A stretch of DNA of 46,951 nt, from the NCBI GenBank assembly GCA_964349515.1, contig CAYGHG010000006.1, positions 1 through 46,951 of the forward strand, in the 5' to 3' direction. Numbering within the stretch: position 1 is the first letter of the stretch; each line of letters starts with the position of its first letter. Below are positions 8,037 to 16,347 of this stretch, in pieces. The translations under genes were made by a program, and so were the position numbers. The notes under the pieces were generated by a model. It ran no database searches, was not told the DNA's origin, and saw only the letters and a list, made by a program, of their open reading frames with translations. This DNA is from CAYGHG01 sp964349515 (GTDB lineage Bacteria; Oederibacteriota; PGYV01; CAYGHG01).

Positions 8037-9182
8037 ATGGCAAGGGCTGTTTTGTTTCTTGAGGACGGTACTATTTTTGAAGGCTGTCAGGCAGGGGCTT
8101 TGAAAGAATCTGCAGGAGAAGTGGTATCAGATACCTCTGTGGGGGGTTATCTTGAAATTATCACAAATCCATCTTCTTCCGGGCGCATAGTATCGCTTTG
8201 CTATCCCGAGGCCGGGGCTTACGGGATAAATACTGACGACGCTGAGTCCGGCGGAGTAAAGGCCGCAGGGCTTGTCATGAAGCATATGAGCAGGCTGCCG
8301 AACAACTGGCGTTCGAAAAAAAGTTTGAATGAGTATCTCTCGGATTCGGCCGTGCCTGCTATAAGCGGCGTTGACACGAGGGCGCTTTTTCGGCTGCTTC
8401 GAAAAAATGGCCCGATGGCCGGAATTATTTCATCAAAGGATTTCAACCCTGCATCGCTCCTGAAAAAGATATATTTATGGAAAGAACAGCAAAGTAAGCC
8501 GGTTTCGCCGGTCGCTAAAGAATACCCGTGGCCCTCCTCGAAATGTATTGAGCCGCTGAAGTTATTCAATAAAGAGAAAAAATATCTTGCGTTCACGGCA
8601 AATAAAAAAGGGTACAAGGTGGCGGTTATTGATATCGGTGTAAAAGAGTCTTTGCTTCGGATTCTTGCCTCTTCCGGGTTTAAAGTTAAGGTTTTTCCGG
8701 TTTCTAAAATGAGTTCGCTGAGCCTCTTTAAACCGCAGGGAATTGTAGTGTCAAACGGGCCTGAAACAATGAAAACAGTCAGCGAAGTGTCGGCTGCTAT
8801 AAAGCCGCTGCTCGGCAAAGTGCCTGTTATGGGTATAGAGACCGGTGCAGCTGTTGTTGCCGCGGCGCTCGGCGCAAAAGTATTCAGAATGAAAACAGGG
8901 CACAGATGTTCCAACCATTCGGTGAAAAATCTTATAAGCGGGGCTGTTGAAGTGGTGGCACAGAGCCACGGATTGGGTGTGGAACCCGCTTCGCTTAAAA
9001 ATCTGAAACCTGCCGCGAAAGTCACGCACATTAATCTTAACGATACTGATGTTGAAGGTTTTGAGTGCCCTGCGCTTAAAGCTTTCGGAGTGTTTTACTA
9101 CCCGGCGCCGTGGCCCGGCGCGCATAACGCCGGCTTTGTCATTGGTAAGTTTATAAACAATATGAAAAAAGGGGGCAAATAA
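8037..9182 (+). CDS. CarA paralog with a lost glutaminase triad (pseudoenzyme)
   Basis: This 381-residue protein aligns end to end with the canonical CarA at 3483, and the family features GYLEI, NWRSKKSL, GVDTRAL, TGHRCSNHSV and THINLND are easily matched. The catalytic residues are not. Where CarA has GICFGHQ this has GIETGAA, so the nucleophile Cys is Glu268. Where CarA has QHHPE this has FYYPA, so His becomes Tyr355 and Glu becomes Ala357. The oxyanion loop NGPGDP reads NGPETM. The frame is uninterrupted and the length equals that of CarA, which argues against simple decay. It lies 92 bases after carB copy 1, has its own GGAGGG, and ends one base before the second carB. I infer a structural or regulatory partner of CarB copy 2, perhaps for ammonia-dependent synthesis. 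No glutaminase activity is expected. Confidence 0.9.
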   Translation: MARAVLFLEDGTIFEGCQAGALKESAGEVVSDTSVGGYLEIITNPSSSGRIVSLCYPEAGAYGINTDDAESGGVKAAGLVMKHMSRLPNNWRSKKSLNEYLSDSAVPAISGVDTRALFRLLRKNGPMAGIISSKDFNPASLLKKIYLWKEQQSKPVSPVAKEYPWPSSKCIEPLKLFNKEKKYLAFTANKKGYKVAVIDIGVKESLLRILASSGFKVKVFPVSKMSSLSLFKPQGIVVSNGPETMKTVSEVSAAIKPLLGKVPVMGIETGAAVVAAALGAKVFRMKTGHRCSNHSVKNLISGAVEVVAQSHGLGVEPASLKNLKPAAKVTHINLNDTDVEGFECPALKAFGVFYYPAPWPGAHNAGFVIGKFINNMKKGGK

Positions 9183-9183
9183 T

Positions 9184-12100
9184 ATGCCTAAGCGCACTGA
9201 CATAAAAAAAATATTAATAATAGGTTCCGGCCCGATTGTAATCGGGCAGGGCTGCGAGTTTGACTATTCCGGCACACAGGCGTGTAAGGCGCTGAAGGAA
9301 GAGGGGTACAAAGTAATTCTGGTCAATTCAAACCCCGCCACAATAATGACGGACCCGGAATTTGCCCACCGCACATACATAGAGCCTGTCACCATTGAAG
9401 TTGTAACAAAAATAATAGAAAAAGAAAGGCCTGACGCGCTGCTGCCTACAATGGGCGGACAAAGCGGGCTCAATCTCGGCGCCCAACTCACCGAAAAAGG
9501 CGTGCTAAAAAAATACGGCGTTGAGCTGATAGGAGCTGATTATAAAGCTATTGCAAAAGCTGAGGACAGGCTTCTGTTTAAGAACGCCATGAAAAAGATA
9601 GGCCTTGATGTGCCTGAAAGCGAATACGTTTCGACAATGAACGAGGCGGATGCTGCATCAAAAAAATTAAAGTTCCCGATACTGATAAGGCCGGCATTTA
9701 CCCTCGGTGGTGCAGGGGGTTCGGTAGCCTACAATCTGCAGGAGTTTAAGGACAAAGTTTTTGCCGGCCTTGAGGCCTCGCCGGTTCACAAGGTGCTTTT
9801 GGAAGAGTCTGTTATAGGATGGAAGGAATACGAGCTTGAACTGATGAGAGACCACAAAGACAACGTGATAACTATATGCACGATAGAAAACTTTGACCCC
9901 ATGGGCGTGCATACGGGGGATTCAATAGCAGTCGCGCCCGCGCAGACATTTACTCCGCGCGAGTCAGCGGCGATAAAGCAGGCGGGAATAGACATTATGA
10001 GGGAGATAGGTGTAAATGGAGGGGTAAACATTCAGTTTGCGGTGAATCCCGATAACGGAAAGCTTGTAATAATTGAGCTGAACCCCAGAGTGTCGCGCTC
10101 ATCCGCGCTTGCTTCAAAGGCGACAGGTTTCCCGATAGCCCGCGCCGCAACCCTGCTTGCGGTCGGCTACACGCTTGACGAAGTGCTGAATACGATGACA
10201 AGAACCACGCCCCAGTCCTCGGAGCCGGTTGTTGACTATGTGGTTACGAAAGTAGCGAGATTTACCTTTGAAAAATTTAAGGAAGCAAAAGACATACTCG
10301 GGCCGCAGATGAAAGCGGTCGGAGAGGTAATGTCCATAGGAAGGACATTCAAGGAATCTCTTCAGAAAGCCCTGCGCTCGCTTGAAATCGGCAGGCACGG
10401 TTTCGGAGGCGACGGCAAAGATATAAAAACTTCCCCCGAAGAGATTAGAAAAAAACTTCTTGAGCCGAATTCAATGAGGATTTTCTACATCAGGCTGGCG
10501 TTAGACGCCGGATTTACAACCGATGAAATTTACAAACTGTCCGCAATAGACCCTTGGTTCATCAACCAGCTGCGTGAAATTGTTGAAACTGAAAGAGAGC
10601 TGAAAAAATGGGCGGGTAAAAAAATATTATCCAAAAACAGGGAAAATTTCAGGCTGCTGCTTAAGCGCGCAAAGGAAGAGGGGTTTTCCGATGTTCAGAC
10701 AGCAAGGGCGCTGGGAATAAATGCAGGGCAGGCGCGCGCGTTAAGGGAAAAGCTGAAGATAAAACCGGTTTACAAGCACGCGGATACTTGCGCCGGTGAA
10801 TATCCGGCTGCTGTCCCGTATCTTTACTCCACATATGAACAGGAAAATGAAAACCCGGTATCCGGAAGAAAAAAAGCGGTTATTCTCGGCGGCGGGCCCA
10901 ACAGGATAGGGCAGGGTATAGAGTTTGATTACTGCTGCGTTCACGGCGTCTTCACTCTAAAAGAAGAGGGCTATGAAGTTTCAATGGTAAACTGCAACCC
11001 CGAGACGGTTTCAACCGATTACGATACGGCTGATAAACTCTATTTTGAGCCTTTGACAGGGGAAGATGTGCTAAACATATGGAATGAAGAAGGCAGGGAC
11101 GCGGGTTTTGTGGTGCAGTTTGGCGGGCAGACCCCGCTTAAGCTTGCTGACAGCCTGATGAAAGCCGGCGTCAAAATAATGGGCACGTCGCCCGAGTCAA
11201 TAGACACAGCGGAGGACAGGCGCAAATTTGATAAGATACTGAACAAATTGAAAATACCGAGGCCGGAAAACGGTACGGCTTCCAACATGAAGGAGGCGCG
11301 GGGTATAATAGCCAGGATTGGTTATCCGGCGCTGGTCAGGCCTTCTTATGTGTTGGGCGGCAGGGCAATGGAAATAGTTTATGATGAAGAGTCTTTTGAA
11401 AAGTACGCAGCGGAAGCTTTTGTCGTGTCTGAAAAGCATCCGGTGCTTATTGACAAGTTCCTTGAAGATGCCGTGGAAGTTGACGTTGACTGCGTGTGTG
11501 ACGGCAAGGAGGCTGTAATCTGCGGCATAATGGAGCACATAGAAGAGGCGGGAATACACTCGGGCGATTCCGCCTGTGTGCTTCCCAGCTATACTCTGAG
11601 GCGGGATTCTATAGAGCGGATAAAGGATTACACTAAAAGACTCGCGATAGAACTCAATGTGCGCGGGCTTATGAATGTGCAGTACGCAATCAGAAATGAT
11701 GTAGTGTATGTTCTTGAGGTCAACCCGCGCGCCTCTAGGACGGTGCCGTTTGTCGCAAAAGCGACAGGCGTGCCTTGGGTAAAAATTGCCACAAAGATAA
11801 TGACAGGCAGGACAATAAAGGAGCTCGGAGTAAAGGAAAATCTGGCGATGAAGCACGTCGCGGTAAAAGAGGCTGTTTTTCCGTTTTCCAAATTTCAGGG
11901 GGTGGATGTGGTGCTCGGCCCTGAAATGAAATCCACAGGCGAAGTAATGGGCATTGACTCTGATTTCGGGAGGGCTTATTATAAGGCCCAGCTTGCCGCA
12001 GGGCAGAGGCTGCCGCTCTCCGGCACCGTATTTATCAGCGTAAAGAATAAAGACAAGCGGCCTGTTATTTTCATCGCGAAAAAACTGAGTGAAATGGGCT

Positions 12101-12423
12101 TTAAAATCATTGCAACGGAAGGTACGGCCGACGCGATGAACCGTTCCGGCATCAAGGCGGATAAAGTGCTTAAGGTTCACGAAGGCAGGCCCAACATTAT
12201 TGACTTGATTAAGGACAAAAAAGTTGATTTAATAATCAACACGCCCGTCGGTAAGGGCGCGCGCTCGGATGACTTTGAAATACGCACCCACGCGGTGATG
12301 ATGAGTGTGCCTTACACCACGACGCTTTCCGGCGCGCAGGCGGTTGTAACGGCTATTGAGTCAATAAGGGAAAAGGGAATGGATGTTAAACCCATGCAGG
12401 AGTATCATAGAGTTACGGATTAA
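9184..12423 (+). CDS. carB: Carbamoyl-phosphate synthetase large subunit, copy 2
   Basis: This is a full-length (1079-residue) second CarB, very similar to copy 1. Both ATP-grasp halves are present (NSNPATIMTDPEFA, RPAFTLGGAGGS, HTGDSIAVAPAQT and ELNPRVSRSSALASKATG in the first; NRIGQGIEFDYCCVHGVF, RPSYVLGGRAMEIVY and EVNPRASRTVPFV in the second). The C-terminal allosteric domain keeps ATEGTA and INTPVG. The second half is nearly identical to copy 1, while the first half and the oligomerisation domain differ more: the stretch GVETGGSNIQF of copy 1 reads GVNGGVNIQF here, one residue shorter. The family's catalytic Gln and Glu nearby are retained. It follows the glutaminase-dead CarA paralog by one base and probably pairs with it. 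Confidence 0.94.
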   Translation: MPKRTDIKKILIIGSGPIVIGQGCEFDYSGTQACKALKEEGYKVILVNSNPATIMTDPEFAHRTYIEPVTIEVVTKIIEKERPDALLPTMGGQSGLNLGAQLTEKGVLKKYGVELIGADYKAIAKAEDRLLFKNAMKKIGLDVPESEYVSTMNEADAASKKLKFPILIRPAFTLGGAGGSVAYNLQEFKDKVFAGLEASPVHKVLLEESVIGWKEYELELMRDHKDNVITICTIENFDPMGVHTGDSIAVAPAQTFTPRESAAIKQAGIDIMREIGVNGGVNIQFAVNPDNGKLVIIELNPRVSRSSALASKATGFPIARAATLLAVGYTLDEVLNTMTRTTPQSSEPVVDYVVTKVARFTFEKFKEAKDILGPQMKAVGEVMSIGRTFKESLQKALRSLEIGRHGFGGDGKDIKTSPEEIRKKLLEPNSMRIFYIRLALDAGFTTDEIYKLSAIDPWFINQLREIVETERELKKWAGKKILSKNRENFRLLLKRAKEEGFSDVQTARALGINAGQARALREKLKIKPVYKHADTCAGEYPAAVPYLYSTYEQENENPVSGRKKAVILGGGPNRIGQGIEFDYCCVHGVFTLKEEGYEVSMVNCNPETVSTDYDTADKLYFEPLTGEDVLNIWNEEGRDAGFVVQFGGQTPLKLADSLMKAGVKIMGTSPESIDTAEDRRKFDKILNKLKIPRPENGTASNMKEARGIIARIGYPALVRPSYVLGGRAMEIVYDEESFEKYAAEAFVVSEKHPVLIDKFLEDAVEVDVDCVCDGKEAVICGIMEHIEEAGIHSGDSACVLPSYTLRRDSIERIKDYTKRLAIELNVRGLMNVQYAIRNDVVYVLEVNPRASRTVPFVAKATGVPWVKIATKIMTGRTIKELGVKENLAMKHVAVKEAVFPFSKFQGVDVVLGPEMKSTGEVMGIDSDFGRAYYKAQLAAGQRLPLSGTVFISVKNKDKRPVIFIAKKLSEMGFKIIATEGTADAMNRSGIKADKVLKVHEGRPNIIDLIKDKKVDLIINTPVGKGARSDDFEIRTHAVMMSVPYTTTLSGAQAVVTAIESIREKGMDVKPMQEYHRVTD

Positions 12424-12434
12424 AAGGAGATTCT

Positions 12435-13235
12435 TTGAAACAGACGGGAACGGTAGTATCAAATAAAAACATAGGCGGCGGGAATTACCTCCTGCGCATG
12501 AAGGTCAGGCAGGCATTTAAGTGCCTGCCCGGGCAGTTTGTAAATATTGAAGTGTGCAGGGATATTGTGCCGCTTTTGCGCAGGCCATTCTCTGTTTTTG
12601 ATTTCAAGAAAGGCAGCCTTGACATAGTATATAAAGTAATGGGTACCGGTACGTCAAAACTTGCCGAGAGAAAGCCCGGCGAAAAAATAAGTTTCATAGG
12701 GCCGCTCGGCAATTACTATTCGGGTGTGTTTCAGTGGGATTTATCCGACTGGGTAAAAGAAATGGGTAAGAATATTATTTTAGCAGGCGGCGGCACAGGC
12801 GCTGCGTCTGTTCATTTTTTTGCCTCCGAGCTCAACAAGCAAAAAACAGATTTTACCGCCATACAGGGGGCCGCTTCAAAAAAAGATATAGTCGCGGCGG
12901 ATACTTTCAGAAAATTTAAAACAAAATTTTCGACAGTTGACGGAAGCCTGGGAAGAAAAGGGCTTGTGACGGACCTGTTAACGGAAGTGCTGAAAGACAA
13001 CACCGTTGTTTTTGCCTGCGGCCCTAAAGGAATGCTGAAAGCTATATATGACGTGTCCCTGAAGAGAAAAAATGTACAGGTTTACGGCTCGTTTGAAGAG
13101 TATATGGGCTGCGGTATCGGCGCGTGCGTTTCATGCGTAATAGAAGTAAAGTCAGGCGCCGGGGCCGAATACAAGCGCGTATGCAAAGATGGTACGGTAT
13201 TTGACCTCAAAGATATAGTATGGGAGGCGCGTTGA
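12435..13235 (+). CDS. pyrK: Dihydroorotate dehydrogenase electron-transfer subunit PyrK
   Basis: PyrK carries FAD and a [2Fe-2S] cluster and passes electrons from PyrD to NAD+ in class 1B dihydroorotate dehydrogenases. The 266-residue protein has the flavin motif RRPFSVFD at about 49-56, the NAD-domain stretch LAGGGTGAAS at about 116-125, FACGPKGM at about 193-200, and four cluster cysteines at 226, 231, 234 and 250. The start is TTG with AAGGAGA 4-10 bases upstream. It overlaps pyrD. Confidence 0.94.
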   Translation: MKQTGTVVSNKNIGGGNYLLRMKVRQAFKCLPGQFVNIEVCRDIVPLLRRPFSVFDFKKGSLDIVYKVMGTGTSKLAERKPGEKISFIGPLGNYYSGVFQWDLSDWVKEMGKNIILAGGGTGAASVHFFASELNKQKTDFTAIQGAASKKDIVAADTFRKFKTKFSTVDGSLGRKGLVTDLLTEVLKDNTVVFACGPKGMLKAIYDVSLKRKNVQVYGSFEEYMGCGIGACVSCVIEVKSGAGAEYKRVCKDGTVFDLKDIVWEAR

Positions 13236-14146
13236 AGAAAAACAGGATTAACACGACAGTTGACATAGGCGGCCTCACCCTCAAAAATCCGGTAATGACG
13301 GCTTCGGGTACTTTTGGTTACGGCCTTGAGTTTGAGGAGTATCTGGATTTAAACCGGCTGGGTGCAATAATTGTAAAAGGGCTTGCCATAAAACCGGTAA
13401 AAGGAAACAAACCCCAGAGGCTTGTGGAAACCACAGCCGGGCTTTTAAACGCGATAGGCCTACAGAATATCGGGGTTGAAGCTTTTCTGGCCGACAAAAT
13501 GCCGCTTCTTTCAAAATATAATACCCCGGTTATTGCAAATATCTACGGCACAGATGTATCTGAGTATGTTTCTGCGGCCTCCCGCCTTAATGATTCCGAA
13601 GTTGCCGGGGTGGAAATTAATATATCATGCCCAAATGTAAAAAAAGGCGGGCTGCAGTTTGCGGCTGACAAACCCGCGATTGCCGCGCTTATTCAGGGGG
13701 TAAAGAAAGTTTTTGGCAGGCACGTTATGGTAAAGCTTTCCCCAAATACCGGCAACATAGAGGAAATAGCGGTGCTATGCGAATCAGAAGGCGCGGATTC
13801 GGTCTCGCTGATAAATACTCTTGTCGGCATGGCAATAGATACAAAGAAAAGAAAACCCGTGCTTTCAAATATATACGGAGGGCTCTCGGGGCCCGCCATA
13901 AAACCGGTAGCGCTCGCAATGGTGCACAAAGTCTCAAAAAATATCAGGATTCCGGTTATAGGCATAGGGGGCATCATGAACGCGCAGGACGCCATAGAGT
14001 TTATTATGGCCGGCGCAAAAGCAGTGCAGGTGGGGACAGCCAGTTTCAGGGATCCGGCCGCGGCGCAGGCGGTTGCGGAGGGCATAGATAAATACCTTGC
14101 TGAGAATTCTGTACAAAATATTTCCGGCATAACGGGCTGTATCTGA
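13232..14146 (+). CDS. pyrD: Dihydroorotate dehydrogenase catalytic subunit, class 1B
   Basis: The FMN enzyme oxidises dihydroorotate to orotate. The class 1B catalytic Cys lies in NISCPNVKKGG (about residue 133), with TASGTFGYG near residue 25 and GIGGI in the phosphate-binding part. I chose TTG at 13232, giving 304 residues. It overlaps the pyrK stop as TTGA and is preceded by GGGAGG (13222-13227). An ATG at 13220 would add four residues but would place that ribosome site inside the gene. The neighbouring pyrK confirms the NAD-linked class. Confidence 0.93.
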   Translation: MKKNRINTTVDIGGLTLKNPVMTASGTFGYGLEFEEYLDLNRLGAIIVKGLAIKPVKGNKPQRLVETTAGLLNAIGLQNIGVEAFLADKMPLLSKYNTPVIANIYGTDVSEYVSAASRLNDSEVAGVEINISCPNVKKGGLQFAADKPAIAALIQGVKKVFGRHVMVKLSPNTGNIEEIAVLCESEGADSVSLINTLVGMAIDTKKRKPVLSNIYGGLSGPAIKPVALAMVHKVSKNIRIPVIGIGGIMNAQDAIEFIMAGAKAVQVGTASFRDPAAAQAVAEGIDKYLAENSVQNISGITGCI

Positions 14147-14147
14147 A

Positions 14148-15014
14148 ATGAACCGTATTTATAAGAAAACAATTTTTTGTTTTATCCTTCTTTCCCTCCA
14201 CGCGGCAGCTTCTGCTTTTCACGTCCTTCTTGAAACCGGTAAGGTCAGGGAAGGCTCTCTCATAAAGATGACCATCAGCAGCGGTGTTAAACTCAAGGCT
14301 GCAAATGTTTTTTTTCTGAACAAGCGCTACCCTGCGTTTTTCAGGGAATATTCACTCAGGGAGAGGGAGTATATATACACAGCTTATGCGCCCGTGCCGC
14401 TTGACACAAAAGGGGTGAAAACTGTTACGGTAAAGATCACCGAAGCGGGCAGCGATGATACGAAGGAAAAAAATCAAAAGATAACAGTATTGCCGCTTGC
14501 CGCTGAAGCATCAGTGGTTAATACAGGCGGACAGGTGAATAAAACCATGCTTGGGAATTTAAGGATTGAAAACGCAATGCTGTTAAAACTCCAGGACAAA
14601 ATCACGTCAATAAAATATAAAACCCCCTTCATAATGCCTGTAGAAGGCGTTATTTCAAGCACATACGCCAAAAACAGGGTGTATGACAGCGGCGAGGTGG
14701 GGTGGCGGCACAAGGGTATTGATATAGCCGCGAAAACAGGCACTCCGGTCAGAGCGTGCGCAAACGGCAGGGTAGCTGCGGCGGCATCCACCAAAGCCTA
14801 TGGATTCACGGTTTTAATTGACCACGGAGGCGGGGTTTATTCCATGTACCACCACAACAGCAAACTATACGTTAAGACGGGCGATTTGGTTAGCGCGGGG
14901 GACATAATAGCAGCAGTGGGCTCCACAGGTATTTCCACAGGGCCGCATCTCCACTGGCAGATCAATGTTTTTAAAGTGCCTGTAAACCCAAAAGAATTTC
15001 TGCCAAATAATTAG
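14148..15014 (+). CDS. Exported M23-family peptidase (LytM-like)
   Basis: The 288-residue protein begins with a signal peptide (Lys6, Lys7, a hydrophobic core to about residue 20, likely cleavage after Ala-Ser-Ala at 23). The middle (about 25-150) is unrecognised and may be a beta-sandwich. The C-terminal M23 domain (about 165-285) keeps the zinc and catalytic residues: His188 and Asp192 (HKGID), a histidine pair at 235-236, and His267 and His269 (HLH). These enzymes are zinc endopeptidases that cut peptidoglycan cross-bridges or are inactive activators; here the site looks complete. The ATG is two bases after the pyrD stop, so it is probably co-transcribed with pyr genes, which is an unusual partner. 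Confidence 0.88.
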   Translation: MNRIYKKTIFCFILLSLHAAASAFHVLLETGKVREGSLIKMTISSGVKLKAANVFFLNKRYPAFFREYSLREREYIYTAYAPVPLDTKGVKTVTVKITEAGSDDTKEKNQKITVLPLAAEASVVNTGGQVNKTMLGNLRIENAMLLKLQDKITSIKYKTPFIMPVEGVISSTYAKNRVYDSGEVGWRHKGIDIAAKTGTPVRACANGRVAAAASTKAYGFTVLIDHGGGVYSMYHHNSKLYVKTGDLVSAGDIIAAVGSTGISTGPHLHWQINVFKVPVNPKEFLPNN

Positions 15015-15020
15015 TCTCTT

Positions 15021-15049
15021 TTGACATTTCTTCCTGAAAAGGCTATAAT
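15021..15049 (+). promoter_or_regulatory. Consensus sigma-70 promoter of murA
   Basis: TTGACA (15021-15026) and TATAAT (15044-15049) are both perfect consensus hexamers with a 17-base spacer. Transcription would start near 15056, about 26 bases before the murA ATG. This marks a new transcription unit after the pyr/M23 block. Confidence 0.9.
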
Positions 15050-15081
15050 AAACCAAATTATATAATAAGAAAGGTTTATTA

Positions 15082-16347
15082 ATGAAAAAACTTGTAATTA
15101 AAGGCGGAAAGAAACTGTCTGGGATTGTGTCTGTCAGCGGGTCAAAAAATGCGACGCTGCCGATAATGGCCGCATCTATTCTCACCGATTCGCCTTCAAC
15201 AATAAACAACATACCGATGGTGCGCGATATAAAAACAATGGCAGAGCTTTTCAGAATTTTAGGCGCAAAGGTATTTCTTGAGTCAAACACAATGCACATA
15301 CAGCCCGATACGATTAATAATTTCAAGGCGCCTTACGAGCTTGTAAAAACAATGCGCGCTTCAATTTATGTGCTGGGCCCGCTTCTCGCGAAATACGGTA
15401 AAGCACAGGTCTCTATGCCGGGAGGCTGCGCCATAGGTTTGAGGCCGATTGACCTGCACCTGAAAGGAATGCAGAAACTCGGCGCGAAAATTGAAATCAA
15501 GCACGGTTATGTAAAGGCGACTGCAAAAAAATTAAAAGGCGCGAAAATAGTTTTTGACAAGGTGAGCCTCGGCGCTACTGTAAACGTAATGCTCGCTGCC
15601 GTACTTGCGCAGGGCGTGACTGTCATTGAAAACGCCTCCAAAGAGCCTGAAATAGCAGATACTGCAAATTTTCTTATTAAAATGGGTGCGGATATAAAAG
15701 GCGCCGGCACGGGCACTATAACTATAAAAGGCAGAAAAAAACTGTCAGGAGTCATGGATTACTCTGTTATTCCCGACAGGATTGAAGCTGCCACGCTTGC
15801 GTGTGCGGCGTTGATAACAAAAGGAAATGTCACTGTCAGGGGTTTTGACCCGAAACAGCTGGATTTATTTTTTGAGAAACTGAAAGAGGCAGGGGCTTCA
15901 TTTGTGCTGACGGGAGACGGCGTAAAAATCAAGGCTCACAAAGGCAGCCTCAAAGGAACCGACATAATAACGGAACCATATCCCGGGTTCCCCACTGATA
16001 TTCAGGCGCAGTGGATGGCGCTTATGTCCACCGCCTCCGGCCGTTCTGTTATAAAGGAAAAAATATGGGAAAACAGATTTATGCATGCGCTTGAATTATC
16101 CAGAATGGGAGCGGATATTAAACTGGACGGAAACACCGCGGTGGTAGCCGGGGTAAAAAAACTGAGTTCAGCGGATGTGATGGCTTCGGATTTAAGGGCA
16201 AGCGCCGCGCTTATACTTGCGGCTCTTGCGGCCGAAGGCACGACTGAAATAAGAAGGGTTTATCACTTGGACAGGGGATATGAAAAACTTGACGAAAAGC
16301 TGCGCTCGCTCGGTGCAAATGTGCGCGCTGAAGACGAGGGAATGTAA
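15082..16347 (+). CDS. murA: UDP-N-acetylglucosamine 1-carboxyvinyltransferase
   Basis: MurA transfers enolpyruvate from PEP to UDP-GlcNAc, the first committed step of peptidoglycan synthesis. The 421-residue length is typical. SGSKNATLP carries the conserved Lys22. The mobile-loop cysteine that fosfomycin alkylates is present at 116 in MPGGCAIGLRP, and the region around PGFPTDIQAQ carries the conserved Asp. A consensus promoter and an AAGAAAGG site precede the ATG. The stop overlaps the next gene by one base. Confidence 0.96.
   Translation: MKKLVIKGGKKLSGIVSVSGSKNATLPIMAASILTDSPSTINNIPMVRDIKTMAELFRILGAKVFLESNTMHIQPDTINNFKAPYELVKTMRASIYVLGPLLAKYGKAQVSMPGGCAIGLRPIDLHLKGMQKLGAKIEIKHGYVKATAKKLKGAKIVFDKVSLGATVNVMLAAVLAQGVTVIENASKEPEIADTANFLIKMGADIKGAGTGTITIKGRKKLSGVMDYSVIPDRIEAATLACAALITKGNVTVRGFDPKQLDLFFEKLKEAGASFVLTGDGVKIKAHKGSLKGTDIITEPYPGFPTDIQAQWMALMSTASGRSVIKEKIWENRFMHALELSRMGADIKLDGNTAVVAGVKKLSSADVMASDLRASAALILAALAAEGTTEIRRVYHLDRGYEKLDEKLRSLGANVRAEDEGM

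Noticed and set aside
8037..9182. Second carA as a sequencing error or decaying pseudogene
   Set aside because: The frame is uninterrupted, the length equals that of CarA, and the changed residues cluster at the active site while other conserved stretches are kept.
11197..12180. Long minus-strand open frame (327 codons) opposite carB copy 2
   Set aside because: It is antisense to a conserved gene, has no family resemblance and mirrors codon bias of the + strand. The same holds for other long minus-strand frames such as 45117-45980 and 8219-9031.
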